Shown here: one piece after another, positions 7,696-16,099 of the stretch
Layout of the letters: each line of letters opens with the position of its first letter
How positions within the stretch are numbered: position 1 is the first letter of the stretch
Origin: an uncultured Ruminiclostridium sp.
Lineage (GTDB): Bacteria; Bacillota; Clostridia; Oscillospirales; Ruminococcaceae
Direction: 5' to 3'
DNA length: 64,000 nt
Assembly: GCA_947594425.1 (NCBI GenBank)
Contig: CANQED010000010.1
Span: forward strand, 35,341 to 99,340
The notes under the pieces: model-generated
Told to the model about the DNA's origin: nothing
Database searches by the model: none
What the model saw: the letters and a program-made list of their open reading frames with translations, nothing else
Made by a program: the position numbers and the translations under genes

Positions 7696-9375
7696 TTATT
7701 CTGCGGCAGATGAGGTCTCATCTGTGCTCTCGGTGCTCTCTTCGGCTGAGCCTGCGCCCTGCTCGTCGATAAGCTCTTCAGCGCCGGCCTTATCGGTAGC
7801 GTAATCGTTGCCCGCCTTAAGGTTCATCGTCAAGCTGAAGCTTACTAAAACCTTATCGGCGTCGCTCGCAAAGTTGTTGCCTTGCGTATCCTTTGTCACG
7901 CCTCTGCTTACGTCATAGCCGTAGTAGTTCATCGCGATATTTTGGAAATACCCTTGAGCCTCAAGAGCCCTTACGTACTGTGACGGCTGAGCCTCGCTGT
8001 TACACAAGAACGACGCGGACACCGAATAGCCGCTTATCTGCACGCTGTCTACAAGCACAACGCCCTTAAGCGCGTCTCTTGTCTCTTTCGGGGTGATGTC
8101 CTCTATGCCCTCCTGAGCCTCCATCGGCTCGCGCAGGTACTTATATACATCGGTGGTCGCCTTAGGCATAAACTCGAATATGTAGTCGGCGTTTCGTATG
8201 GTGTTGCGGTAGCTCTCAAAATTAGACAGTACCGTTTCTCTTTCCTGTAGGGCGGTCAGCCTGTTTTGAAGCGCGGGGTCGTCTATCTGCGCCTGTACAT
8301 CGGCTGTCTGACCCTTTATATTGTCGTTTATCATAGTGATGATGACGTTTGCTATTATCACCGCCGCTATGCTGCCGAGCGCCGCTCCGCCGAGAGCGAT
8401 AAAGAAGGTATTAAGTCCTTTCTTCTCCTTAGCCGCGGTAGAACGCAGCAGATTGATATGCTCGAGCTCTTTATTTACCTTAAACAGCGAGCCTATCGCG
8501 TTGGCGTACTTTGTAAATTCAAAGTCCGCGCGGGTTGCTACGCTGGTCGGCATACTCAGTATGTGGAACGGTACGTTGAACGGTGCGACCGCGTTTGTCA
8601 GGGAGATAAAGTCGTTTATTTCGCCGTAGAACATTATCTCCTTTATCGGCTTCATATCCTTCCTTTGCTGGAAGAACTGGAACATTCTGAACAGGTTGTC
8701 GCTTACCGCCTGATTAAGATAATCGGGGGCGTCGTTGTAGTCAGCGGGGTCGATATTGAAGTAACGCGAGAAGTTGAGCACGTTCTCATCATAAAGGTTG
8801 ATATTAAGGAAGCCCTTATCGACCTGCACCAACATCAGCGGCATAGAGCCCGAGAGCTTAGGCGTGTTCTGGATAAGACGCGATATCGAGTTGTTGGACA
8901 CGTTTACCGCGCTGAGCTTTAGTCCGAGGTGGGTGAACAGCTTAACGTATCCGTCGACCATTCTCTGTGGGCAGGCGGTCGCGAGCACCTTTATCATGGG
9001 ATTGTCGTTCTCGTCCTTAGCCTCGCCTACTATAGTATAGGATATGTTGTAATCGTTAGATATGCCCATATTGCTTCCTATCATCGCCTCGATAGCGGCG
9101 GAGTTGGAGATCTTTTTGGGCTTAGGAAGCAAAAGCTCCCTGTAAAGTATCGCGGAGGAATTTATCGATATGATTGTCTCTTTCTCCTTGATGTTGCGCG
9201 AATTGATAATATCGATTATCTCGGCCGCGACCATAGGTACGTCGGATATGTAGCCGTTGGAGATAAGTCCCGCGTCTATATCGCGAAAATCGACCTCTTC
9301 GATCTTGACCTTGCTGCCTTGCGCACTGCCGCGCACGAGCTTGACTTGTCTGTCGGTAATGTCTATTGAAAGCAT
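7696..9375 (-). CDS. Fused PilM-PilN pilus platform protein
   Basis: This protein has 559 residues. Residues 1 to about 310 resemble PilM, an actin-like ATPase-fold protein (start MLSIDITDRQVKLVRG, with SGSMPLMLVQVDKGFLNINLYD as the second nucleotide-fold segment). A single membrane helix follows at about 325-350 (ALGGAALGSIAAVIIANVII), then a coiled coil and a PilN-like periplasmic-side domain to about 520, then an acidic Ser/Thr/Glu tail. In most bacteria PilM and PilN are separate and PilM binds the cytoplasmic N-terminus of PilN. Here they are one chain. The next genes are pilC upstream and pilO downstream. The fusion lies in one open frame with no sign of a frameshift. Confidence 0.82.
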   Translation of the reverse strand: MLSIDITDRQVKLVRGSAQGSKVKIEEVDFRDIDAGLISNGYISDVPMVAAEIIDIINSRNIKEKETIISINSSAILYRELLLPKPKKISNSAAIEAMIGSNMGISNDYNISYTIVGEAKDENDNPMIKVLATACPQRMVDGYVKLFTHLGLKLSAVNVSNNSISRLIQNTPKLSGSMPLMLVQVDKGFLNINLYDENVLNFSRYFNIDPADYNDAPDYLNQAVSDNLFRMFQFFQQRKDMKPIKEIMFYGEINDFISLTNAVAPFNVPFHILSMPTSVATRADFEFTKYANAIGSLFKVNKELEHINLLRSTAAKEKKGLNTFFIALGGAALGSIAAVIIANVIITMINDNIKGQTADVQAQIDDPALQNRLTALQERETVLSNFESYRNTIRNADYIFEFMPKATTDVYKYLREPMEAQEGIEDITPKETRDALKGVVLVDSVQISGYSVSASFLCNSEAQPSQYVRALEAQGYFQNIAMNYYGYDVSRGVTKDTQGNNFASDADKVLVSFSLTMNLKAGNDYATDKAGAEELIDEQGAGSAEESTESTDETSSAAE

Positions 9376-9432
9376 AGTTTCGTTTTTTCCTTTCGTATTT
9401 TAACAGGAGCAAACCGCTCCGAATGCAGTCCG

Positions 9433-10635
9433 TTACTGGTTGGCAATGCCCGCCATTCCGCCGTAGAGTATCGGGAAGATACCCGCTAGTATGGTACCTA
9501 TCATAACACCCATAAAGATTATCATGACAGGCTCGAGCATCGATACAAGATTTGCTATAGCGGTGTCCGCCTCTTCGTCGTAGAAGTCGGAGGACTTTTC
9601 GAGTATCGTATCAAGCGAACCTGATTCCTCGCCGACATATATTATCGAGATAAACATACTGTCGAATACGCCTGTGCGCCCTATTGCGACCGAAAGCGCC
9701 TCGCCTCGCTTAACGTTCTCGATAACGTCGTCGAACAGCTTGATAATGTATGTATTGCCGAGCGTGCCTATGGATTTTTCGATACACTCGACCATTTGCA
9801 GACCGCTTGCGAAAAGATTTGACATGGTGCGCGCAAATCTCGCGGTATATACCGTCCTGAGCAATCCGCCGACCTTAGGGATCTTGAGCAGCATCTCGTC
9901 CCATTTGAGCTTTGTGGACGGCGTCTTTAAGAACAATACGAAAAATATGACTATTCCTATTATCGCAAGCACCAAAATGTACCAGTAGTTTATCATAAAG
10001 TCACTAATGGCAAACATCGCCATAGAAAGCGGCGACATAGTGCTCGGGTCGGTTATCAGCTGACGGAACATCGGCATTATCAGCACGAACATTCCGACGA
10101 ACATTACAAGCAGCATACAAAGCAGTACCATAGGGTATATCATCGCGCTCTTGACCTTGTTTTTGGTCTTATTGTCCTTTGCATAATGCTCCGATACACG
10201 GTTCATTATTACGTCAAGGTTACCTGAGACCTCGCCCGCGCTGACCATACTGCAAAACAGATTAGGGAAAACGCCCGGCTTAGTCGCAAGTGCCTCGGAG
10301 AACGAACGTCCCTTTTGCACCTCTTCGTAGATGTCCAGCAGCACCGCTTTTTCTTTTTTGTCCTCCTGCTGAGCCTGCAGTATCTGCAGCGCCCTGACAA
10401 GACTTATGCCCGCGGTAAGCATAGCGGCGAGCTGACGACAGAATATCGACAGATCCTTTGTGTTAAATTTGTATTTAACATCTGCGGATTTGCCCTTTGA
10501 TGTATCCCTATAGGATGTACAGAAAAGTCCCCTCTGTCGGAGCTTTTCGATGAGGTCCGCCGAATCCTCGGCGTTCTCTGTTCCTTTGACCCTTTTACCG
10601 TTGCTGTCGGTGGCCATATAAGAAAATGTTGCCAA
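9433..10635 (-). CDS. pilC: Type IV pilus inner membrane platform protein PilC/GspF
   Basis: This protein of about 400 residues has two T2SSF repeats (about 50-175 and 255-378), each ending in hydrophobic segments such as MVLLCMLLVMFVGMFVLIMPMF. I place the start at a TTG (10633-10635) because AGGAGGAG lies just before it and the product then begins MATFSYMATDSNGKRV, the usual N-terminus of this family. A longer in-frame start at 10686 lacks this support. PilC recruits PilB and organises subunit addition. It is the first gene of the reverse-strand pilus operon. Confidence 0.93.
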   Translation of the reverse strand: MATFSYMATDSNGKRVKGTENAEDSADLIEKLRQRGLFCTSYRDTSKGKSADVKYKFNTKDLSIFCRQLAAMLTAGISLVRALQILQAQQEDKKEKAVLLDIYEEVQKGRSFSEALATKPGVFPNLFCSMVSAGEVSGNLDVIMNRVSEHYAKDNKTKNKVKSAMIYPMVLLCMLLVMFVGMFVLIMPMFRQLITDPSTMSPLSMAMFAISDFMINYWYILVLAIIGIVIFFVLFLKTPSTKLKWDEMLLKIPKVGGLLRTVYTARFARTMSNLFASGLQMVECIEKSIGTLGNTYIIKLFDDVIENVKRGEALSVAIGRTGVFDSMFISIIYVGEESGSLDTILEKSSDFYDEEADTAIANLVSMLEPVMIIFMGVMIGTILAGIFPILYGGMAGIANQ

Positions 10636-10711
10636 AGCCTCTCCTCCTATCATGTCCTTTGACCCGTCGTTTTGTGACAGTGTCAAAAAGGCAATTCATA
10701 TGATTATACTC

Positions 10712-10740
10712 ATTATAACATATTAAAACGTGAATAGCAA
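10712..10740 (-). promoter_or_regulatory. Promoter of the pilC-pilMN-pilO-pilin operon
   Basis: On the reverse strand TTGCTA (10735-10740) and TATAAT (10712-10717) are 17 bases apart, leaving an untranslated region of about 70 bases before the TTG start of pilC. The -35 is weak and the -10 perfect. Confidence 0.55.
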
Positions 10741-10860
10741 GTAAAGTTTGATGTCATAACAAACAATTTTATTCGTGATTTTTTATGAAATTTTTACTAA
10801 AGATTTATAAAATTTTGCCGTTTCACCGTTTTTTGAACACTAAATACTGCAAAATCGAAA

Positions 10861-11574
10861 TCAAAGAAGCGTTTCAAGCGCCACCTCTATCATATCGGTG
10901 AGCGACCTTTCGCGCTCCTCGGCGCTAAGGTCCTCCGTGCCCTTAAGCGGGTCGTTGGATATAGTCAGTATGCAAAGCGCCTTCTTTTTTGCATATGCCG
11001 CATTCATATACAGCGCCGCCGCCTCCATCTCCACCGCGAGCACCCCCATACGGCTCCACTCCGCGAGGCTGTTTGACGCGTCGTAGTATACCTCGCAGGT
11101 AAGGACATTGCCGACATGAGCGGTTATCCCGCGCTTCTCGGCGGCGGCCTTAGCGCCCGCGAGCAGTCCGAAATCCGCCGTCGGCGCAAAAGTCCCCGGC
11201 AGGCGGTACTGACGGTCAAAGGTCGTATCGTGGCACGCGCCCTCGGCGAGAACGATATCGCGCGGCTTTACCTCGGGGACAAGGCAGCCCGCCGTGCCTA
11301 CTCTTATAATAGTATCTACATCGTAAAAGCCGTACAGCTCCGAGCTGTATATCCCGATAGAGGACACCCCCATACCCGAGCCCTGCACCGATACCCTTTC
11401 GCCTCGGTAAAGCCCCGTAAAGCCGTACATACCGCGTATCTCGCTGTAGCATACCGCGTCGCCGAGAAAATTCTCGGCGATAAATTTAGCCCTCAGCGGG
11501 TCGCCGGGCATAAGCACCTTTGGGGCTATCTCACCCTTTGCCGCTCCGATATGCGGCGTGTGAATATCAGACAT
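10861..11574 (-). CDS. deoD: Purine nucleoside phosphorylase DeoD
   Basis: This cytoplasmic enzyme cleaves purine (deoxy)ribonucleosides with phosphate to free base and sugar-1-phosphate in purine salvage. The 237-residue length is typical of the hexameric DeoD family. Visible motifs are MSDIHTPHIGAAKGEIAPKVLMPGDPLRAKFIAENFL-type N-terminal segments (phosphate and nucleoside contacts), the ribose-binding VEMEAAALY at about 180, and SNDPLKG near the catalytic Asp. The ATG at 11574 follows GGAAGGAG. It is transcribed alone from a promoter at 11733-11761 with an untranslated leader of about 150 bases. Confidence 0.95.
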   Translation of the reverse strand: MSDIHTPHIGAAKGEIAPKVLMPGDPLRAKFIAENFLGDAVCYSEIRGMYGFTGLYRGERVSVQGSGMGVSSIGIYSSELYGFYDVDTIIRVGTAGCLVPEVKPRDIVLAEGACHDTTFDRQYRLPGTFAPTADFGLLAGAKAAAEKRGITAHVGNVLTCEVYYDASNSLAEWSRMGVLAVEMEAAALYMNAAYAKKKALCILTISNDPLKGTEDLSAEERERSLTDMIEVALETLL

Positions 11575-11732
11575 GATCAGGCTCCTTCCCGCCCCTAAGA
11601 TATCGGGGCAGCAGTGATTTTTTACATATATTAGAAATAAAAGTCAGATTTAGGCAAAAATTTCATCGATTAAAAGGAAAAAAGGTTACAAAAATGTTAC
11701 CATTTCACCTAAATCACCGTTTCATATCATAA

Positions 11733-11761
11733 ATTATACACCTTTTTTAAAAAAATGTCCA
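11733..11761 (-). promoter_or_regulatory. Promoter of deoD with long structured leader
   Basis: Reverse-strand TGGACA (11756-11761) and TATAAT (11733-11738) are 17 bases apart. The leader from about 11726 to 11575 contains GATTTAGG and CCTAAATC, which could pair over about 60 bases, and a GCCCC/GGGGC hairpin just before the ribosome site. I do not recognise a known riboswitch. Confidence 0.65.
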
Positions 11762-11842
11762 GTAAAATTTAAACCTGTCGCAAGTTTTTTGGCACAGCTA
11801 ACGAAAATGTGGACGCAGACGCATTTTTTCCGTATTTTGCTC

Positions 11843-11871
11843 TTGACCAAAATGAAAACATTATGTATAAT
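11843..11871 (+). promoter_or_regulatory. Consensus sigma-A promoter for the small lipoprotein gene
   Basis: TTGACC (11843-11848) and a perfect TATAAT (11866-11871) are separated by 17 bases, about 75 bases upstream of the 41-codon gene. Confidence 0.75.
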
Positions 11872-11944
11872 AGGCTTTGCGGACGGAAAAATAATATCGA
11901 CCGCAGGATGTCAAACCACAAGGGTTTTAAGGAGTGTATTTATT

Positions 11945-12070
11945 ATGAAAAAGATCATTGCTTTGATCGCAGCAGTAGCTATGATAGCAGCTACCGTTAC
12001 CGCTTGCGGCAACAACAATAACAGCAGCGCAAGCGTAGGCGGCTCTACTTCCGTTTCTGACAGCAAGTAA
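11945..12070 (+). CDS. Tiny predicted lipoprotein (41 residues)
   Basis: The ATG at 11945 follows AAGGAG. The product has a basic start (MKK), a hydrophobic signal core of about 15 residues and a lipobox TVTAC with the modified Cys at position 21, then only 20 mature residues rich in Asn, Ser and Gly. The gene has its own near-consensus promoter and its own strong terminator, which argues for a real small gene. The layout matches the N-terminus of many solute-binding or surface lipoproteins, so it could also be the stub left by truncation of a longer gene. The function is unknown. Confidence 0.7.
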   Translation: MKKIIALIAAVAMIAATVTACGNNNNSSASVGGSTSVSDSK

Positions 12071-12084
12071 ACCGCTGAACATCA

Positions 12085-12112
12085 AAAAACCGCCCATTGA
12101 GGCGGTTTTTTT
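12085..12112 (+). terminator. Terminator of the small lipoprotein gene
   Basis: AAAAACCGCC (12085-12094) pairs with GGCGGTTTTT (12101-12110) around a six-base loop and ends in a T-run. Confidence 0.92.
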
Positions 12113-12153
12113 ATTTATAATTGAACCTTTCGATATCAAAAATCGTCTATATA

Positions 12154-12172
12154 AGTGAAACCGGTTTTCACT
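12154..12172. promoter_or_regulatory. Palindromic operator-like site AGTGAAA-N5-TTTCACT
   Basis: A perfect inverted repeat with seven-base arms and a five-base centre (CCGGT) lies 26 bases before a 28-codon frame. It has the size of a dimeric repressor site. No matching regulator gene is seen nearby. Confidence 0.4.
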
Positions 12173-12197
12173 AAAATAGGTCAAAGGAGGCGAAAGA

Positions 12198-12284
12198 ATG
12201 GATGAATTTGAAAAGCTGCTGAAAGCGGAAAAATCGTCCGTAGAGCGTTTTGTGCGATATAGGATAACCGACTATATTTTATAA
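12198..12284 (+). pseudogene. 28-codon frame resembling the N-terminus of a sigma-70 family factor
   Basis: An ATG at 12198 follows a very strong AAAGGAGG site at optimal distance. The peptide MDEFEKLLKAEKSSVERFVRYRITDYIL then stops; I give it in two parts because it matters: MDEFEKLLKAEKSSVE and RFVRYRI look like the first residues of ECF-type sigma factors. No continuation is seen in any forward frame of the next 140 bases. It is best read as a remnant or as a short peptide gene. Confidence in the sigma link is low. Confidence 0.3.
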
Positions 12285-12356
12285 CAGCCGAAAACAGCGG
12301 TGCAAAAATCTCAGAGCGCTCGCCTTGGCGAAAAGCCGCACTGTGGTCTTTCCCTC

Positions 12357-12385
12357 TTGCTTTCATCCGAAAAATATGCTAAAAT
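12357..12385 (+). promoter_or_regulatory. Promoter of rmuC
   Basis: TTGCTT (12357-12362) and TAAAAT (12380-12385) are 17 bases apart, about 40 bases before the rmuC start. Confidence 0.55.
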
Positions 12386-12426
12386 ATATTTAGCTAAAAT
12401 TTTGCACGGTACGAAAGGAGACGGCA

Positions 12427-13734
12427 ATGGAATTAATTTATATAATCTCGCTTATTTGCTCGGCGGCGAGCGTGGTAATGCTTGTATGGCTTTTTATAAA
12501 AAGCAAAAACAGCGGCACAGAGGAAGTTGAGGAAACGGGCGGGGACGACGAGCTGGCTAAGATAAAGCAGAGCATAGACCTGCTTAAGCAGCAGTACGAG
12601 ACCACCGGCAATCTTCTCGCTAATCAGCAGAGCACGCTTAACGAGACCGTGGTAAAAAGTATTTCGGCGCTCGGCGACAATCTGCGCGGGTCGCTTTCCG
12701 AGCAGCAAAAGGCCGCTAATGAAAAGCTCGCACGGCTCGAAACCGAGCTTGAGCGCATACGCACGGGTACGCTCGACTCTCTCGAAAAGGTACGCAATGC
12801 TAATGCCGAGAGCATGGAAAAGCTGCGCACCGAAAACAGGCAGAGCCTCGACAAAATAAACGACACCGTAAACGAGAAGCTGCAAAAAACGCTGAACGAC
12901 AGGCTGACCCAGTCGTTCTCGGCGGTTAACGAGCGGCTCGAGCAGGTACATAAGGGATTAGGCGAGATGAAGACCGTAGCGTCGGGAGTGACCGACCTAA
13001 AGAACGTATTGTCTAACGTAAAGACGCGCGGCATTCTCGGGGAGATACAGCTCGGCGCGATACTCGAGGAGATACTCTCTCCCGAGCAGTACAGCGCTCA
13101 GCAGACGGTAAAAGAGGGCAGCACCGAAAAGGTCGACTATGCGGTAAAGCTGCCCGGAGCAAACGACGGGGAGTTTATATATCTTCCTATAGACGCAAAA
13201 TTTCCGCAGGACAGATTTTCCGACCTGCTCGCGGCGTATGACAGCGGCGACCCCGACCTTGTAAAGCAAAAGCGCTCCGCCCTCGACGCGGAGATAAAGC
13301 GCTGCGCTAAGAGCATACACGACAAGTACATAGTCCCGCCGTACACCACCGACTTTGCGATAATGTTTTTGCCGTTTGAGGGGCTGTATGCCGAGGTGAT
13401 AAATATGGGACTGGTCGAGCTGTTACAGTCGCAGTATAAGGTAAATATCGCGGGTCCGTCCACTATGGCCGCAATGCTGAGCAGCCTGAGAATGGGCTTT
13501 AGAACGCTCGCCATACAGAAAAAGAGCGGCGAGGTCTGGAAGATACTCGAGGCGGCTAAGAAAGAGTTTGACAAGTTCGGCGAGGTGCTCGACTCGGCGC
13601 GCAACCGCCTGCGTCAAGCAGACGACGAGCTCGAAAAGCTGATAGGCACCCGCACAAAGGCTATCAGCCGCAGCCTGAGAAGCGTAGAATTGCTGAGCGA
13701 CAGCGCCGACAGCACCGACCTTTTAGACGAATAG
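12427..13734 (+). CDS. rmuC: DNA recombination protein RmuC
   Basis: The 435-residue product has one N-terminal membrane helix (residues about 3-25), a long coiled coil (about 35-200, heptad-like with many Leu, Glu and Lys) and the RmuC nuclease-like domain (about 205-400, with LGEIQLGAILEEIL, YLPIDAKFP and FLPFEGLYAEV, the last part of the family signature). RmuC proteins limit rearrangement at inverted repeats. The biochemical activity is not settled. The ATG at 12427 follows GAAAGGAGA. The gene is monocistronic, with a terminator right after it. Confidence 0.92.
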   Translation: MELIYIISLICSAASVVMLVWLFIKSKNSGTEEVEETGGDDELAKIKQSIDLLKQQYETTGNLLANQQSTLNETVVKSISALGDNLRGSLSEQQKAANEKLARLETELERIRTGTLDSLEKVRNANAESMEKLRTENRQSLDKINDTVNEKLQKTLNDRLTQSFSAVNERLEQVHKGLGEMKTVASGVTDLKNVLSNVKTRGILGEIQLGAILEEILSPEQYSAQQTVKEGSTEKVDYAVKLPGANDGEFIYLPIDAKFPQDRFSDLLAAYDSGDPDLVKQKRSALDAEIKRCAKSIHDKYIVPPYTTDFAIMFLPFEGLYAEVINMGLVELLQSQYKVNIAGPSTMAAMLSSLRMGFRTLAIQKKSGEVWKILEAAKKEFDKFGEVLDSARNRLRQADDELEKLIGTRTKAISRSLRSVELLSDSADSTDLLDE

Positions 13735-13742
13735 TATTCATT

Positions 13743-13781
13743 CTTGCCGACGGGGAAATTATAGCTCCGTCGGCAAGGTTT
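13743..13781 (+). terminator. Terminator of rmuC
   Basis: CTTGCCGACGG (13743-13753) pairs with CCGTCGGCAAG (13767-13777), followed by GTTTTG. Confidence 0.85.
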
Positions 13782-13795
13782 TGATATATTTTCTC

Positions 13796-13824
13796 TTGAC
13801 AAAATCGGGCAAAAATGCTATTAT
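13796..13824 (+). promoter_or_regulatory. Promoter and hairpin leader of guaB
   Basis: TTGACA (13796-13801) and TATTAT (13819-13824) are 17 bases apart and a TGC triplet before the -10 makes it an extended -10. The leader then has an inverted repeat ATCCGTTA/TAACGGAT (13845-13861) followed by a run of T, and a second hairpin ATTTTCGG/CCGAAAAT (13874-13896) just before the ribosome site. Confidence 0.8.
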
Positions 13825-13916
13825 ATATACATACATAAACCGAGATCCGTTATTAACGGATAATTTTTTTAATATTTTCGGGGAAAAGCCGAAAATAGTG
13901 CCGAAAGGAGAAAAAT

Positions 13917-15425
13917 ATGGCGTTTATTTACAGCGAGCCCTCGCATACCTTTGGCGAGTATCTTCTCGTCCCGGGGTATTCTTCGTCGGAATGCATACCC
14001 GCTAACGTATCTTTGCGCACCCCCGTGGTAAAGTTCAAAAAGGGCGAGCAGAGCAAGATCTATATGAATATACCCTTGGTATCGGCGATAATGCAGTCGG
14101 TATCCGACGACAAAATGGCGGTAGCGCTTGCCCGCGAGGGAGGGCTCTCGTTTATCTACGGCTCGCAGTCGGTCGAGGACGAGGCGGCTATGGTAACCCG
14201 CGTAAAGAGCTATAAGGCGGGATATGTAAAGAGCGACTCTAACCTTTCTCCCGAGATGACGCTTAGCGACGTGCTGAGTTTAAAGCAGAAGACCGGTCAC
14301 TCGACTATGCCCGTTACCTCAGACGGCACGGCTGACGGCGTACTGCTCGGCATTGTGACGGGGCGCGATTATCGCGTATCGAGAATGGACCCCGCCACTA
14401 AGGTAAAAGAGTTTATGACCCCCCTAGAGAAGCTGATAACCGCTCCCGCCGACACCACGCTAAAAGAGGCGAACGATATAATTTGGGAGCACAAGCTCAA
14501 TTCTCTGCCGATAATAGACGATAAAGGCGTACTTAAATATTTTGTATTCAGAAAGGATTATGAGCAGCACAAAGAAAACAAGAACGAGCTGCTCGACGAT
14601 AAAAAGCGCTATATGGTCGGCGCGGGCATAAACACCCGAGATTATGCCGAGCGCGTCCCCGCACTTGTTAACGCGGGAGCGGACGTGCTGTGCATAGACA
14701 GCTCAGAGGGCTTTACCGAGTGGCAGAAGCTGACTATAGACTGGATAAGGGCGCACTATGGCGACGATGTAAAGGTCGGTGCGGGCAATGTCGTGGACAA
14801 GGACGGCTTCCGCTTTTTGGCACAGTGCGGCGCAGACTTTATCAAGGTCGGCATAGGCGGCGGTTCTATCTGTATCACCCGCGAGCAAAAGGGCATAGGC
14901 AGAGGACAAGCTACCGCGCTTATCGAGGTGTGCGAGGAGCGCGACAAATATTTTGAAGAGACGGGTATATATATCCCTATCTGCTCGGACGGCGGCATAG
15001 TGCACGATTATCATATGACGCTCGCGCTCGCTATGGGAGCGGACTTTATGATGCTCGGCAGATATTTCTCCCGCTTTGACGAGTCCCCCACAAACAAGCT
15101 GTTCGTAAACGGCAGCTATGTTAAAGAGTACTGGGGCGAGGGCTCTAACCGCGCGCGCAACTGGCAGAGATACGATATGGGCGGCGACGCAAAGCTCTCG
15201 TTTGAAGAGGGCGTGGACAGCTACGTGCCTTATGCGGGCAGCCTAAAGGACAACGTTACGCGCTCGCTGTCAAAGGTACGCTCGACAATGTGCAACTGCG
15301 GCTGCCTTAATATCCCCGATTTTCAGAAGAACGCACGGCTGACACTTGTATCCTCGACAAGCATAGTAGAGGGCGGCTCGCACGACGTTATTCTTAAAGA
15401 AAACCGCGGAGGCCGCACCGAATAA
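13917..15425 (+). CDS. guaB: IMP dehydrogenase GuaB
   Basis: This enzyme oxidises IMP to XMP with NAD+, the committed step to GTP. The 502-residue product shows the (beta/alpha)8 core split by a CBS pair (about residues 95-220), and the catalytic Cys loop in [18 protein letters not shown] (about 320), a variant of the usual GPGSICTTR form. SDGGI (about 360) and the later flap with Arg-Tyr (NWQRYDMGG) are present. The ATG follows GAAAGGAG. It belongs to the divergent Clostridia-type IMPDH group by its CNCGCLN-type C-terminus, a view based on general familiarity. It stands alone between two terminators. Confidence 0.95.
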   Translation: MAFIYSEPSHTFGEYLLVPGYSSSECIPANVSLRTPVVKFKKGEQSKIYMNIPLVSAIMQSVSDDKMAVALAREGGLSFIYGSQSVEDEAAMVTRVKSYKAGYVKSDSNLSPEMTLSDVLSLKQKTGHSTMPVTSDGTADGVLLGIVTGRDYRVSRMDPATKVKEFMTPLEKLITAPADTTLKEANDIIWEHKLNSLPIIDDKGVLKYFVFRKDYEQHKENKNELLDDKKRYMVGAGINTRDYAERVPALVNAGADVLCIDSSEGFTEWQKLTIDWIRAHYGDDVKVGAGNVVDKDGFRFLAQCGADFIKVGIGGGSICITREQKGIGRGQATALIEVCEERDKYFEETGIYIPICSDGGIVHDYHMTLALAMGADFMMLGRYFSRFDESPTNKLFVNGSYVKEYWGEGSNRARNWQRYDMGGDAKLSFEEGVDSYVPYAGSLKDNVTRSLSKVRSTMCNCGCLNIPDFQKNARLTLVSSTSIVEGGSHDVILKENRGGRTE

Positions 15426-15442
15426 AGCTTATATATAACACA

Positions 15443-15474
15443 ACTCCCCTCGTAATTGCACGAGGGGAGTATTT
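15443..15474. terminator. Terminator after guaB, shared with the convergent gene
   Basis: ACTCCCCTCG (15443-15452) pairs with CGAGGGGAGT (15461-15470), followed by ATTTG on the plus strand. The reverse-strand flavoprotein gene ends 24 bases further on. Confidence 0.75.
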
Positions 15475-15493
15475 GTATGCTTAAAAGTAACTT

Positions 15494-16045
15494 TTACTTA
15501 AGCTGAGCTCCGTCCTTAAAGGCGTCTCCGACCTTGTCGCCGAGGCGGATATACGCGGCGTTAGCGGGGTCGAATATGATAGCGTCCAGCTTTTTGCTGT
15601 CGATATTGCCGTCGGTGAGTATGCTCTCGTCGGCGCTGACGTTAATTATCTTGCCTATAACAATGCCGTCCTCGTTAAATTTAACAAGGCTGCACTCTAG
15701 CGTAAGCGGCAGCTCGTTTATTATGGGCGCGTCGACGTTCTCGCTCTTTGTGACGGTAAAGCCGGACTTTTTCATCTTGTCGGGGTCGGTGTTAGCCGAC
15801 ACTATGCCTACATAGTCGCAGGGCACAACGGTCTTGGCGGTGGCAAAGCTTACGGTGAACGCGCCCTTGAGCTTGATGTTGTCGGTGGTCTTGTGCGCGC
15901 TGAGGCTAAGCATAACAAGGTCCGCGTCATACTGACCGCCCCACGCCGCGTTCATTACGTCGGGGCTGCCGTTCTCGTCATATGTGCCTATCATAAGCAC
16001 GGGCTGGGGGTATACCCACGACTTTACGCCAAAATTCTTTCTCAC
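15494..16045 (-). CDS. Flavin reductase-like (flavoredoxin type) FMN-binding protein
   Basis: A 183-residue protein of the flavin reductase like domain family. The N-terminal half has QPVLMIGTYDENGSPDVMNAAWGG, and SLSAHKTTDNIKLKGAFTVSFA, both typical of the FMN-binding split barrel. Proteins of this kind bind FMN and transfer electrons, or reduce flavin with NAD(P)H. The partner is not known. I place the start at a GTG (16043-16045) because AGGAGG lies eight bases upstream. It follows bioY by 54 bases and may be co-transcribed with it. Confidence 0.85.
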   Translation of the reverse strand: MRKNFGVKSWVYPQPVLMIGTYDENGSPDVMNAAWGGQYDADLVMLSLSAHKTTDNIKLKGAFTVSFATAKTVVPCDYVGIVSANTDPDKMKKSGFTVTKSENVDAPIINELPLTLECSLVKFNEDGIVIGKIINVSADESILTDGNIDSKKLDAIIFDPANAAYIRLGDKVGDAFKDGAQLK

Positions 16046-16099
16046 AATTAATTCCTCCTAAAATTTATTTACGGGCAGTCCGCCCTATTATTTACAAAT

